DNA from: Cumulibacter soli
GTDB taxonomy: Bacteria; Actinomycetota; Actinomycetes; Mycobacteriales; Antricoccaceae
DNA length: 64,000 nucleotides
Reading direction: 5' to 3'
NCBI RefSeq assembly: GCF_004382795.1
Contig: NZ_SMSG01000006.1
Span: 236,542 to 300,541 of the forward strand
Made by a program: the position numbers and the translations under genes. The notes beneath the pieces are model-generated. The model was not told the origin of the DNA and did not search any database. It saw only the letters and a list, made by a program, of their open reading frames with translations. Position 1 is the first letter of the stretch; every line of letters begins with the position of its first letter. Shown piece by piece: positions 18,000-28,283 of this stretch.

Positions 18000-20765
18000 T
18001 CACGCCGAGGACGTCGGCGGGCCGGCCGGACGGCGGGCCGCGCGACGACGCGTCCGCACCGGCCGCGCGATCGGCTCGTCGTTGGTCTTCGGAGCCACCT
18101 CGGACTGTTCGGCCGCCACCGGCGCGTCGGTCTTCAGCCGGTCTGCCGCGGTCTCAGTTGGCTTCCGCTGCTCCCCCACGGTGTCCGACGCGCCCGCCTC
18201 TGAGACTGGCGCCGACGGCGCGAGGCTCACGGTGGTCGCTGGTTCGTCAGGAACGCTGAACGTCTCGAACACGGAGTCGGCGTCAGCCTCCGGCGCAGCA
18301 GGGGTCTCGTCCTTCTGGCTCGCGGCGGCGATGGCGCTTAACTGCGGGGTCGAATCGCGGCGTGGTTCCTCCTTCGGCGCAGTGGCGATTTGCGTGTCGC
18401 GTCCACCCCGGCGTGAGCGGCTGCCACGGCGCGACGTCGGCTCGGAGCCGGTCGAGGCCGTTTTCTTCTCGATCGGTTCCTCGTGCACGATGATCCCGCG
18501 TCCGTCACAATGCGGGCATGGTTCGCTGAACGCATCTATGAGGCCCTGGCCCACCCGCTTGCGGGTCATCTGCACCAGACCGAGAGAGGTCACTTCGGCG
18601 ACCTGATGTTTGGTGCGGTCGCGGCCCAGGCACTCGGTGAGCCGACGTAGTACCAACTCGCGGTTGCTCTCCAGCAGCATGTCGATGAAGTCGATGACTA
18701 CGATGCCGCCGACGTCGCGCAGGCGCAGTTGGCGGACGATCTCTTCCGCGGCCTCCAAGTTGTTCTTGGTGACGGTCTGTTCCAAGTTGCCACCGCTGCC
18801 AGTGAACTTGCCGGTGTTCACATCGATGACCGTCATTGCCTCGGTGCGATCGATCACCAGCGAACCTCCGCTGGGCAGCCACACCTTGCGGTCGAGGGCC
18901 TTCGCCAACTGTTCGTCGATTCGGTGCTCCTTGAAGACATCCTGCTGTGACTCGCTCTGCGAAATACGATCGACCAGGTCCGGGGCAACGTGCTGAATGT
19001 AGCTCGAGATCGTGTCCCACGCCTGAGCACCGGAGACCACCATTTTCGCGAAGTCCTCGTTGAACAGGTCTCGGACGACACGAATAGCCAGGTCGGGCTC
19101 TTCGTAGAGCATCGATGGGGCCTTGGTCTTATCCTCGGCAGCTTTCTGCTCGATGACTTCCCATTGCGCCTTCAGCCGCTGCACATCACGATTGAGCTCT
19201 TCTTCGCTGGCGCCTTCGGCGGCGGTGCGGATGATTACGCCCGCGTCCTCGGGCACGATGCGACGCAGGATTTCCTTCAGTCGCGCGCGTTCCTGTTCGG
19301 GAAGTTTGCGGCTGATTCCGGTCATCGAGCCGCCAGGCACGTAGACCAGGTAGCGGCCCGGCAACGAGATCTGGCTGGTGAGTCGCGCGCCCTTGTGTCC
19401 GATCGGGTCCTTGGTGACTTGCACGAGAACCTTGTCGCCGGATTTCAGCGCCTGTTCGATGTTGCGCTGTTTTCCTTCGAGCCCGGCCTTGTCCCAGTTG
19501 ACCTCGCCGGCATAGAGCACCGCATTACGGCGTTTACCGATATCGATGAATGCCGCCTCCATACTGGGCAGCACGTTCTGCACGCGCCCGAGGTAGACCC
19601 CGCCGGCAAAGGACTGCTCACTCGCGAGCGTCACGTAGTGCTCCACGAGCACGTCATCCTCGAGGACGGCGATCTGGGTGCGCTCGCCTTGCTGTCGCAC
19701 CACCATCTCGCGGGTCACCGACTCACGGCGCGCCAGGAATTCGGCTTCGGTCAGGATCGGCGCGCGGCGCCGACCGTGATCGCGTCCTTCCTTACGACGC
19801 TGACGCTTAGCCTCCAACCGAACCGAGCCGCTGACGCCCTGCACCTTGTCGGCTGAACTGTCGCTGGAGGTGCTACCTGAGCTTCCATCGCTGTCCGAAC
19901 CGCGGCGCCGGCGCCGGCGTCGGCGTCGCGAGCCCGACTCGTTCTCGTCGGCGGAGTCGTCGCTGTCAGCCTCGTCCTTACCGCCCTTGTCGGTGTCCTT
20001 CCCGGACTTTTCGACGTCCTTAGCGGACTTCTCCGCGTCTTTACCGGCGTTCTTGGCATCGTCCGCATCGGCCGAGCCCTTACCGTTGGACTTCCCGCTG
20101 CCGGCCGCTTCATCTTTCTCGGGTGCGGACGAGGCGTCGTCGGTGTCGTTGGTGCCCTCGTCGCCATCCTCCTTGCGTCGCCCGCGTCCACGACGCCCAC
20201 GGCGACGGCGGCGCGACGACGAGTCGTCATCAGTATCGGAGGTGCCGTCGTCGCCTGACGCTTCACCGTCGTCCTCGTCGTCCTCCTCGTCGGCGGACGG
20301 TTCCGCCCGGGGTGGGCGCACGACTTCCTCAGGAGCCTGGAACAGGGCGAAGGGGTTGAACGAAGCCCGCGGTGTCACCTCGACGTCGGACGACCCGGTG
20401 TCCACGTGCGACAGCTGAGGGGCGAGCGAGGTCACAAACGGCTGGACGTCGGTCTCGACGCTCGGAGCCAGAATCGGGAATTCTTCCTCGACTGGCACGA
20501 TCTCCACGTCCGTAGCCGACTGTTGCGCGAGTTCTTGATTCGCGCTCGCGCCGTCACCGGTCGCGTTGCCGGACGAGGTTGACTCCTCCGACTCCTCCGA
20601 CTCGGGGGGCGCAACCTGCTCCGGTCCCCCGTCGTTCGACTGCTGCGGATCGTCGGTAAGGTCGGCTGCCGTTTCGGCGTCCGCCTGCGCTGCGTCGGTA
20701 GCGTCCGGCAGATCCGCGCTCTGATCGGGTGCGGTCGAATCGGGCTCGTCTTCACGTTCACGCAT
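18000..20765 (-). CDS. rne: Ribonuclease E/G family protein
   Basis: A 921-residue endoribonuclease for mRNA decay and rRNA/tRNA maturation. The first 330 residues are low-complexity: acidic stretches, alternating Lys/Asp repeats, and an Arg-rich block. The catalytic core follows: an S1 domain (GGVYLGRVQNVLPSMEAAFI) and the DNase I-like region with metal-binding aspartates (VIDVNTGKFTG, VVIDFIDML). The zinc-link cysteines are in CPHCDGRG, and a disordered Ala/Glu-rich tail of about 130 residues ends in a basic patch. Core flanked by both N- and C-terminal disordered regions is the actinobacterial layout. AAGGAG lies 11 bases before the ATG. Confidence 0.95.
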   Translation of the reverse strand: MREREDEPDSTAPDQSADLPDATDAAQADAETAADLTDDPQQSNDGGPEQVAPPESEESEESTSSGNATGDGASANQELAQQSATDVEIVPVEEEFPILAPSVETDVQPFVTSLAPQLSHVDTGSSDVEVTPRASFNPFALFQAPEEVVRPPRAEPSADEEDDEDDGEASGDDGTSDTDDDSSSRRRRRGRRGRGRRKEDGDEGTNDTDDASSAPEKDEAAGSGKSNGKGSADADDAKNAGKDAEKSAKDVEKSGKDTDKGGKDEADSDDSADENESGSRRRRRRRRRGSDSDGSSGSTSSDSSADKVQGVSGSVRLEAKRQRRKEGRDHGRRRAPILTEAEFLARRESVTREMVVRQQGERTQIAVLEDDVLVEHYVTLASEQSFAGGVYLGRVQNVLPSMEAAFIDIGKRRNAVLYAGEVNWDKAGLEGKQRNIEQALKSGDKVLVQVTKDPIGHKGARLTSQISLPGRYLVYVPGGSMTGISRKLPEQERARLKEILRRIVPEDAGVIIRTAAEGASEEELNRDVQRLKAQWEVIEQKAAEDKTKAPSMLYEEPDLAIRVVRDLFNEDFAKMVVSGAQAWDTISSYIQHVAPDLVDRISQSESQQDVFKEHRIDEQLAKALDRKVWLPSGGSLVIDRTEAMTVIDVNTGKFTGSGGNLEQTVTKNNLEAAEEIVRQLRLRDVGGIVVIDFIDMLLESNRELVLRRLTECLGRDRTKHQVAEVTSLGLVQMTRKRVGQGLIDAFSEPCPHCDGRGIIVHEEPIEKKTASTGSEPTSRRGSRSRRGGRDTQIATAPKEEPRRDSTPQLSAIAAASQKDETPAAPEADADSVFETFSVPDEPATTVSLAPSAPVSEAGASDTVGEQRKPTETAADRLKTDAPVAAEQSEVAPKTNDEPIARPVRTRRRAARRPAGPPTSSA

Positions 20766-20805
20766 TCGCTGCGAAACTCCTTATCGGCCCGTGCAGCAGC
20801 GAGCA

Positions 20806-20889
20806 CTCCGGCTATGCCGGAGGCAAGCGCGCGCGGGCCATGTCATGCGGTCGTGACCTCTGGCCGTCCAGGTCAGACCGAAAAGTCTG
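20806..20889 (-). other. rne upstream region with two small hairpins
   Basis: The gap between rne and the DUF2344 gene contains a 7-bp stem (20806-20812 with 20816-20822) and a 5-bp stem (20874-20878 with 20885-20889). In other bacteria the rne leader mediates autoregulation. Nothing more specific is visible. Confidence 0.25.
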
Positions 20890-20939
20890 GTCGGTCGTCG
20901 CCACGGAGCGCCTCGCATCGTCCTGTGGGACGACGGTCG

Positions 20940-21716
20940 CTAACTCGCCGGCGACGGTGTGATGACGGTGCTGTCGACCGCGATCGGGTCCAGCAGCCGT
21001 CCGCTGTCGTCGAGGGATCCTTGAGCCAGCCGCAGCGCAACGGGCAACTGCGGCGGTACAAGTCCTGCGACGTCCCGCAGAGCGGCGTACACGTCATCTG
21101 GTCGTACGACAGGAATGGACTGTCGCACGATCGCGGTCATTATGGCACATGACGCCGGACCGTCGACCACGTCGGCGCTCGCGAGCGCGGCACCCACGTC
21201 AACCTGCTTACGGCCTGACTGCGTGATTCGCTCGACGGTAAACGTCCCGGTCGCCAGCAACGCGGCGACCGCGGGCCGCACCTGGTCGGCAGCCAGCCCG
21301 CCAAAGGTGAACTGCCACTGTGATGCATCTACCCGGTCGGCCAGCGATTTCGCACGGGCTTCGGCGACCTCGAGAATATCGAGATCGGCCGGCAGCGCCT
21401 CATCCAGACGGCGACGTACCTCATCGGGTTCGATAACGGCAGACAGACCGATCTCCAGGTACTCGGCCTCACTGGCCACACCGGTAGGTGCGGCGCCGAC
21501 CCACGAGATCTTCGGGTGCGGGGTAAAACCGGCCGAGAACGCCACCGGCAGGCGTGCGCGGCGCACCGCGCGCTCGAACACCCGGGTGTAGTCGCGGTGC
21601 GACATGAATCGCAGGCGGCCGACCTTCGTGTATCTGATCCACAGCCGCTGCACGACCGGCGGTGGTGGCGGGCCGTCCGGCGTCCGCTGTTTACGTTTGC
21701 GCGGCTTACCGCTCAT
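20940..21716 (-). CDS. DUF2344 (TIGR03936 family) protein linked to radical SAM enzyme
   Basis: A 258-residue protein of the radical SAM-linked DUF2344 family; biochemical role unknown. The characteristic N-terminal segment is RIRYTKVGRLRFMSHRDYTRVFERA type (here WIRYTKVGRLRFMSHRDY), followed by LPVAFSAGFTPHPKISW. In clostridia this domain is fused to the C-terminus of the radical SAM protein; here it is a separate gene whose ATGA overlaps the upstream gene's stop by four bases. The preceding gene encodes that radical SAM protein and the next is rne, so RNA or ribosome modification is a fair hypothesis but unproven. Confidence 0.88.
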   Translation of the reverse strand: MSGKPRKRKQRTPDGPPPPPVVQRLWIRYTKVGRLRFMSHRDYTRVFERAVRRARLPVAFSAGFTPHPKISWVGAAPTGVASEAEYLEIGLSAVIEPDEVRRRLDEALPADLDILEVAEARAKSLADRVDASQWQFTFGGLAADQVRPAVAALLATGTFTVERITQSGRKQVDVGAALASADVVDGPASCAIMTAIVRQSIPVVRPDDVYAALRDVAGLVPPQLPVALRLAQGSLDDSGRLLDPIAVDSTVITPSPAS

Positions 21717-23653
21717 GCCTGGTCCCCGCCGTTGTTGACCACGGTCAACGGCAGCAGCGTCTTACCTGTCGGGCCGATCTGGATGTCAGTACCCATCCCC
21801 GGACACACGCCGCAGTCGTAACACGGAATCCACCGGCAGTCGTCAACCTCGGTCTCATCGATCGCGTCGAGCCAGTCGTCCCACAGCCACTGCTTGTCCA
21901 AACCCGAGTCGAGGTGGTCCCACGGCAAGATCTCGTCCTCGCCACGCTCCCGGGTGGTGTACCAAGCCAGGTCAACGCCGTACGGCGCCAGAGCGCTCGC
22001 GGCCGCGTCCACCCAGCGCTCGTGCGAGAAGTGTTCGCTCCAGCCGTCGAACTTGCCACCGGCCTCCCACACTGCACGGATCACCGCGCCGACGCGCCGG
22101 TCGCCGCGAGAGAGCAATCCCTCGACCTCGGACGGTTTGCCGTCGTGGTACCGAAAGCCGATGGAGCGCCCCAGGTTGCGATCGCTGGTGATCGCTGCCT
22201 TCAACTTCGCCAGTCGTTCATCGATGGTCTGCGCGCTGGCCTGCGAGGCCCACTGGAACGGCGTGTGGGCCTTCGGAACGAAGCCGCCGATGGACACGGT
22301 GCAACGGATGTCGTTGCGTCCCGAGGCCGCTCGACCGGCGGTGATGACCTCTTTCGCCATCTCGGCGATCTCCAGGACGTCCTCATCGGTCTCGGTCGGC
22401 AGCCCACACATGAAGTAGAGCTTGACCTGACGCCAACCGTTGGCGTACGCCGTGGTGACGGTGCGGATCAGATCTTCCTTGCTGACCATCTTGTTGATGA
22501 CTTTGCGGATCCGCTCACTGCCACCCTCGGGCGCGAATGTCAGGCCGGAGCGCCGCCCATTGCGCGACAGTTCGTTCGCGAGGTCGATGTTGAACGCGTC
22601 CACCCGGGTTGACGGCAACGACAACGAGGTCTTCGAATCCTCGTATCGATCAGCGAGACCCTTGGTGATATCGGCGATCTCGGAGTGATCGGCACTGGAC
22701 AGGCTCAGCAGCCCGACTTCCTCAAAGCCGGTCGCGTTCAGCCCGCGCTCAACCATTTCGCCGATACCGGTGATGGAGCGTTCGCGGACCGGCCTGGTGA
22801 TCATGCCGGCCTGGCAGAAACGGCACCCGCGAGTGCAGCCGCGGAAGATTTCGACTGACATTCGCTCGTGCACCGACTCGGCCAGCGGCACCAGCGGTTG
22901 CTTCGGGTACGGCCAGTCATCGAGGTTCATCGTGGTGCGCTTGGGCACGCGGTCGGGAACGTCGCTGTGCCGAGGCGTCACGGACGCGATCGCTCCGTCG
23001 GGACCGTATTCGACGTCGTACAAGCTCGGCACATACACGCCAGGGATCTGCGCGAGGCGCCGTAGCAGTGCGCCGCGATCGCTGCCGCCGGCCGCCTTCC
23101 AGGCCTTGACGACGTCCGTGACGTCGCCGACGACCTGTTCACCGTCGCCGAGGGCGGCCGCGTCGATGAAGTTGGCGATCGGCTCGGGGTTGAACGCGGC
23201 ATGTCCACCGGCTAGCACGATCGGGTGCTCGGAGGTGCGCTCGGCGGCATCGATCGGAATCTGCGCGAGGTCCAGGGCTTCGAGCAGGTTGGTGTAGCCC
23301 AGTTCGGTAGCGAACGAGACCCCAAGGACGTCGAAGTCTTTCACCGGGCGATGACCGTCGACGGTGAACTGTGGCACCTGTTCTTTGCGCATTAATTCGG
23401 CGAGGTCCGGCCACACGGCATAGGTGCGCTCGGCGAGCGTGTCAGTGCGCTCGTTCAGCACTTCGTACAGAATCATCAGGCCCTGATTGGGCAACCCGAC
23501 CTCGTACGCGTCGGGATACATCAGCGCCCATCGGACATCGGCGGACTCCCACTCCTTCACCGTGGAGTTGAGTTCGCCGCCGACGTACTGAATCGGCTTT
23601 TGGACCTGAGTGAGCAGCGGCTCCAGGTCGGAGAAGACAGAGTGTGAGGTCAT
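21713..23653 (-). CDS. B12-binding-type radical SAM protein (TIGR03960 family)
   Basis: A 646-residue radical SAM enzyme with an N-terminal Rossmann-like cobalamin-binding-type domain (about 30-190). The radical SAM cluster motif is C273-x3-C277-x2-C280 in FRGCTRGCRFCQAG. The C-terminal region carries a second cysteine cluster (CRWIPCYDCGVCPGM, about residues 605-620) that may bind another Fe-S cluster or zinc. Substrate unknown. It is coupled to the DUF2344 gene by a four-base overlap and lies upstream of rne-rplU-rpmA-obg on the same strand. The ATG at 23653 is preceded at short distance by GAGGGG. Confidence 0.9.
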   Translation of the reverse strand: MTSHSVFSDLEPLLTQVQKPIQYVGGELNSTVKEWESADVRWALMYPDAYEVGLPNQGLMILYEVLNERTDTLAERTYAVWPDLAELMRKEQVPQFTVDGHRPVKDFDVLGVSFATELGYTNLLEALDLAQIPIDAAERTSEHPIVLAGGHAAFNPEPIANFIDAAALGDGEQVVGDVTDVVKAWKAAGGSDRGALLRRLAQIPGVYVPSLYDVEYGPDGAIASVTPRHSDVPDRVPKRTTMNLDDWPYPKQPLVPLAESVHERMSVEIFRGCTRGCRFCQAGMITRPVRERSITGIGEMVERGLNATGFEEVGLLSLSSADHSEIADITKGLADRYEDSKTSLSLPSTRVDAFNIDLANELSRNGRRSGLTFAPEGGSERIRKVINKMVSKEDLIRTVTTAYANGWRQVKLYFMCGLPTETDEDVLEIAEMAKEVITAGRAASGRNDIRCTVSIGGFVPKAHTPFQWASQASAQTIDERLAKLKAAITSDRNLGRSIGFRYHDGKPSEVEGLLSRGDRRVGAVIRAVWEAGGKFDGWSEHFSHERWVDAAASALAPYGVDLAWYTTRERGEDEILPWDHLDSGLDKQWLWDDWLDAIDETEVDDCRWIPCYDCGVCPGMGTDIQIGPTGKTLLPLTVVNNGGDQA

Positions 23654-23854
23654 AGCCCCTCAAGGGTAACCGCCTGTCGCCGATCAAGCCTCGCACCAAC
23701 GAGTGATCACGCCCGCCGCGCTCCCATCGGTCTTCGGTAGCGCAGACTGCGGCGCACCGCGCCCAACAAGCCACGCACCTCTGCGGACGGGATCTGTCCT
23801 ATTTAAGCGGCATTCTCGAGGATGTCAAAGAGACATCGACCTGAGGAGCCGATC

Positions 23855-24427
23855 ATGTACCTGCCCGCCGTTGACGATGAGCGCACCACCCTTCGTAACT
23901 ACCTGGAGATGCAGTTGGACGCCGTCCGTGACGCCGGCTACGGCCTGAACGACGAACAACTTCGCGACACGCCCCTGCGTTCCTCCCTCTCGGTCGCCGG
24001 CATCATCAAGCACGTCGCCTGGTGTATGGCGGGCGCGCTCAACGCGTCCGGCCAACTCGATGACTCACCCCTCGATCTCGCCGACTACTTCGGCGCGTTC
24101 ACAATGGGCGAGGGCGAGTCCGGCGACTCGCTGCGCGCGACCTACGAAGACTTGAAGGCCAAGTACCTGGTGATGGTCGAAAACACCGACCTCGATGCCG
24201 TGATCGTCGCACCGCCTGCGCCGTGGTACGGGCTGCCCGGCGGCAATGACGTCGCGCTGCGCTACCTCGTCGTCCACCACGTCGAGGAGTTCGCTCGACA
24301 CGCCGGTCACGCAGACATCATTCGCGAGCAGATCGACGGCGCGACAGCCGCGGCGTTGAACGCCGCCGTCGAGGGCCGAGCCGCGAACGAGTTCGTCACG
24401 CCTTGGCAGCCCTCGGCCGCCGTCTGA
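23855..24427 (+). CDS. DinB-like/DUF664 protein, possible mycothiol-dependent transferase
   Basis: A 190-residue four-helix-bundle protein of the DinB/DUF664 type, a superfamily that includes mycothiol and bacillithiol S-transferases. Metal-ligand-type histidines appear in IIKHVAWC and in HHVEEFARHAGHADIIRE near the C-terminus, which is typical of DUF664. The ATG at 23855 has GAGGAG 6 bases upstream; an earlier ATG at 23822 lacks a site. It is divergent from the radical SAM gene and 87 bases before an enoyl-CoA hydratase gene. The substrate is unknown; role in thiol-dependent detoxification is inference from the family. Confidence 0.8.
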   Translation: MYLPAVDDERTTLRNYLEMQLDAVRDAGYGLNDEQLRDTPLRSSLSVAGIIKHVAWCMAGALNASGQLDDSPLDLADYFGAFTMGEGESGDSLRATYEDLKAKYLVMVENTDLDAVIVAPPAPWYGLPGGNDVALRYLVVHHVEEFARHAGHADIIREQIDGATAAALNAAVEGRAANEFVTPWQPSAAV

Positions 24428-24513
24428 GCGCACCGGTTCTGACCCGCCGGGGTGGATGTGGTTATTGTCAGGCGAACTACGACAATCCGTCCCCGACGCT
24501 TCAGGAGCCGCAC

Positions 24514-25281
24514 ATGTCAGAATCGCCCGTCCTGATCGAGGTCCAGAACCGGATCGCCACGATCACTCTCAACCGGCCTGAGGTGCGCAATGCGCTCAGC
24601 CGCGAACTACTCGAACTGCTGCCGCAGGTGTTGCAGGCCGCCGACAACGATCCCGAGGTCGATGTCCTGGTCATGACCGGCACCGATCCGGCGTTCACCG
24701 CAGGCTTGGATCTCAAGCAGGTCGGCGAAGGCCAGATCATCGATTCGTTCACGGCGGGGCAGGTCAAGAAGCCTTGGCCCGACCTCACCAAGCCGCTGAT
24801 TGGCGCCGTCAACGGGGTCGCGGTCACGGGTGGATTCGAGCTCGCGCTGAATTGCGACCTGCTGATCGCATCGGAGAAGGCCTACTTCGCCGACACCCAC
24901 GCACGCGTCGGGGTTCAGCCGGGCTGGGGCCTGACCGTGCTACTGCCGCAGGCGATCGGCGTACGCCGCGCCCGCGAGTTGAGCATGAGCGGCCGATTCC
25001 TGGACGCGCAGACTGCCTACGACTGGGGATTGGTCAACCGCGTCGTCGCCCACGAGGATCTGCTGCCGACGACGTACGAGTTGGCTGCGTCGATCATCGA
25101 TAACGATCAACTCGGCGTACGTCGCGTACTGAAGACCTACGCGGAGAACAACGCCGAACTCGAGCAGTGGCAGAATGAAGCCACGGCCGGAGCGGACTGG
25201 AAGCGCGAGCAGTTCTCCCCGGAGAAGGTCGCCGAACGTCGCGCTGCGATCCAGGCGCGCGGACGGGCACAGACCAGCTAG
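24514..25281 (+). CDS. Enoyl-CoA hydratase/isomerase (crotonase family)
   Basis: A 255-residue crotonase-fold protein acting on acyl-CoA thioesters. The oxyanion-hole segments are TGTDPAFTAGLDL and AVNGVAVTGGFELALNCD, the latter carrying a Glu at the first catalytic position. The usual second glutamate region reads FADTHARVGVQPGWG, so the canonical PE pair is absent and activity may differ from a standard hydratase. The ATG at 24514 has AGGAG 6 bases upstream; a longer frame to 24403 overlaps the preceding gene. It ends before a strong terminator shared with argG. Confidence 0.87.
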   Translation: MSESPVLIEVQNRIATITLNRPEVRNALSRELLELLPQVLQAADNDPEVDVLVMTGTDPAFTAGLDLKQVGEGQIIDSFTAGQVKKPWPDLTKPLIGAVNGVAVTGGFELALNCDLLIASEKAYFADTHARVGVQPGWGLTVLLPQAIGVRRARELSMSGRFLDAQTAYDWGLVNRVVAHEDLLPTTYELAASIIDNDQLGVRRVLKTYAENNAELEQWQNEATAGADWKREQFSPEKVAERRAAIQARGRAQTS

Positions 25282-25290
25282 TCACCCCGC

Positions 25291-25336
25291 CATGAAGAAG
25301 GCCACCGTCAGCGTGCTGACGGTGGCCTTCTTCATG
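25291..25336. terminator. Bidirectional terminator between enoyl-CoA hydratase and argG
   Basis: A perfect 22-base inverted repeat (25291-25312 and 25315-25336) with a two-base centre and TTCTTC-rich ends on both strands. It lies between two convergent genes and would end both transcripts. Confidence 0.85.
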
Positions 25337-25352
25337 CTGTTGGGAAGACTCG

Positions 25353-26777
<1,425 letters not shown>

Positions 26778-26814
26778 GACGCCGCCGCGATGTGACCACG
26801 CACGGCCTGGCGAC

Positions 26815-28269
26815 TCAGTCCTCGGAGTACCCGCGGTACGACGCCCGCGAGAGCCAGACGGCGCCGAGCGAGGCGATCAGCAGGACGCCGAACGCGATGG
26901 GGACGCCGTTGAGCAGGCCCTCCCGGAACTCTTCGGGAATCATCGCGTCGGCGATGGCATACACCGCGCTCTTACCTTCCTGCGGCAGCAATATGGTGAC
27001 GCTGGCTAATGCGACCGCCGTACCGGCCACGATGCCGGTGCCTTGAATCATCACGCGTAAGGATCCGACGACGCCGAGGCGTTCAGGTGGGGTCGCCTTG
27101 GTGATCGCCGACGCGTTAGCGGTTTGCACCATGCCGCCCGCTGCGCCGGCGAGCGCGCCACCGATCGCGACGAGTACCCACGCCTCGTGCCACCAGATCA
27201 TCGAGGCGCAGAACAGGACGGCGACGACACCTATCGCTGCCCCAGCCGTACTGACCCAGGCACTGCCCTTCCGCATTTCGATCGTCCCCGCCAGCGGCGA
27301 GGCGATGAGCGTTCCGACGGCGATCGGCAGCACCAAGAATCCCGCCATGGTCGCGCTCATGCCGTAGGCGGACTGGTAGATCAGCGCGACCAGGATCAGG
27401 ATGGCGAACCGGACCAGGTGAGTGAGCATGGTGGTGAAACTGGTGCCGAGGAAAAGTCGGTCGCGAAACAGGCTCATGTCGATCAGCGGCAAACTCGCCC
27501 TGGCCTCGCGCCAAATGAACAGCGGCACGAGTACCGCGAGGCACGCGCACGACACCGCGATGTAAGTAAGGTCCAACCCGCGGGAGGCTATTTGGGTCAG
27601 CATCGCCACGAAGGTGGTGGCGATCGCGATGACCAGCGTCGAGCCGAGCATGTCGAAGTCTTTGCCGTGCCCGGCGGCATCGCGCGGTAAGAAACGCAGC
27701 GCGCCCACGAGCATCAATACGCAGAACGGGATGTTGATCCAGAACATCCACGGCCAGCCGATGGTGTCGACCATGACGCCGCCGATGACCGGGCCGAGCA
27801 GTTGCGCGGCCGAGTTGCAGGCGTAGTAGATGCCCATTGCCTGGCCGATTCGAGCACGCGGCACGGCCCGAGCGATGATCGCGCTAGTGGTCGAGAACAT
27901 CATTGCCGAACCAACACCGCTGACCGCGCGCCCAGCGATCAGCACGCCACCGTTGGTCGCGATCGCGCTCAGCACTGACCCGAGCCCGAACACGACGACG
28001 CCGGCGGTAAACAGATTGCGCCGTGAGGCCAAATCTCCAAGGCGTCCGAAAGACACCATCAGCGCGTTGCTGGCCAGCATGTTGGCCAGCAGAATCCAAC
28101 TTGACTGCGCGGCGCTCGCATCGATCTCATGCGAGATCGTCGAGAGCGCGATGTTGACGATGGACATGTTGAGCCCACCGACAAACATGCACAGCGACGC
28201 AATCGCCACCACGTTCCGAGCGTGTGCCCGCGACGTGGTGGCGATTGCCGGTGCTGTGCCGCTATTCAT
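26815..28269 (-). CDS. MFS transporter, EmrB/QacA-type drug:proton antiporter
   Basis: A 484-residue polytopic protein with about 14 hydrophobic segments, the DHA2 (14-TM) layout. Typical segments are MFVGGLNMSIVNIALSTI in TM1, the LGDLASRRNLF loop, and the motif GPVIGGVMVDTIGWPWMFWI. Expected to export hydrophobic compounds using the proton gradient. It starts 14 bases after the SDR gene stop, so the two are likely cotranscribed; whether the reductase modifies the exported compound is unknown. argG follows 49 bases downstream from its own start signals. Confidence 0.88.
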   Translation of the reverse strand: MNSGTAPAIATTSRAHARNVVAIASLCMFVGGLNMSIVNIALSTISHEIDASAAQSSWILLANMLASNALMVSFGRLGDLASRRNLFTAGVVVFGLGSVLSAIATNGGVLIAGRAVSGVGSAMMFSTTSAIIARAVPRARIGQAMGIYYACNSAAQLLGPVIGGVMVDTIGWPWMFWINIPFCVLMLVGALRFLPRDAAGHGKDFDMLGSTLVIAIATTFVAMLTQIASRGLDLTYIAVSCACLAVLVPLFIWREARASLPLIDMSLFRDRLFLGTSFTTMLTHLVRFAILILVALIYQSAYGMSATMAGFLVLPIAVGTLIASPLAGTIEMRKGSAWVSTAGAAIGVVAVLFCASMIWWHEAWVLVAIGGALAGAAGGMVQTANASAITKATPPERLGVVGSLRVMIQGTGIVAGTAVALASVTILLPQEGKSAVYAIADAMIPEEFREGLLNGVPIAFGVLLIASLGAVWLSRASYRGYSED

Positions 28270-28283
28270 GCAGCATCCGCTAG

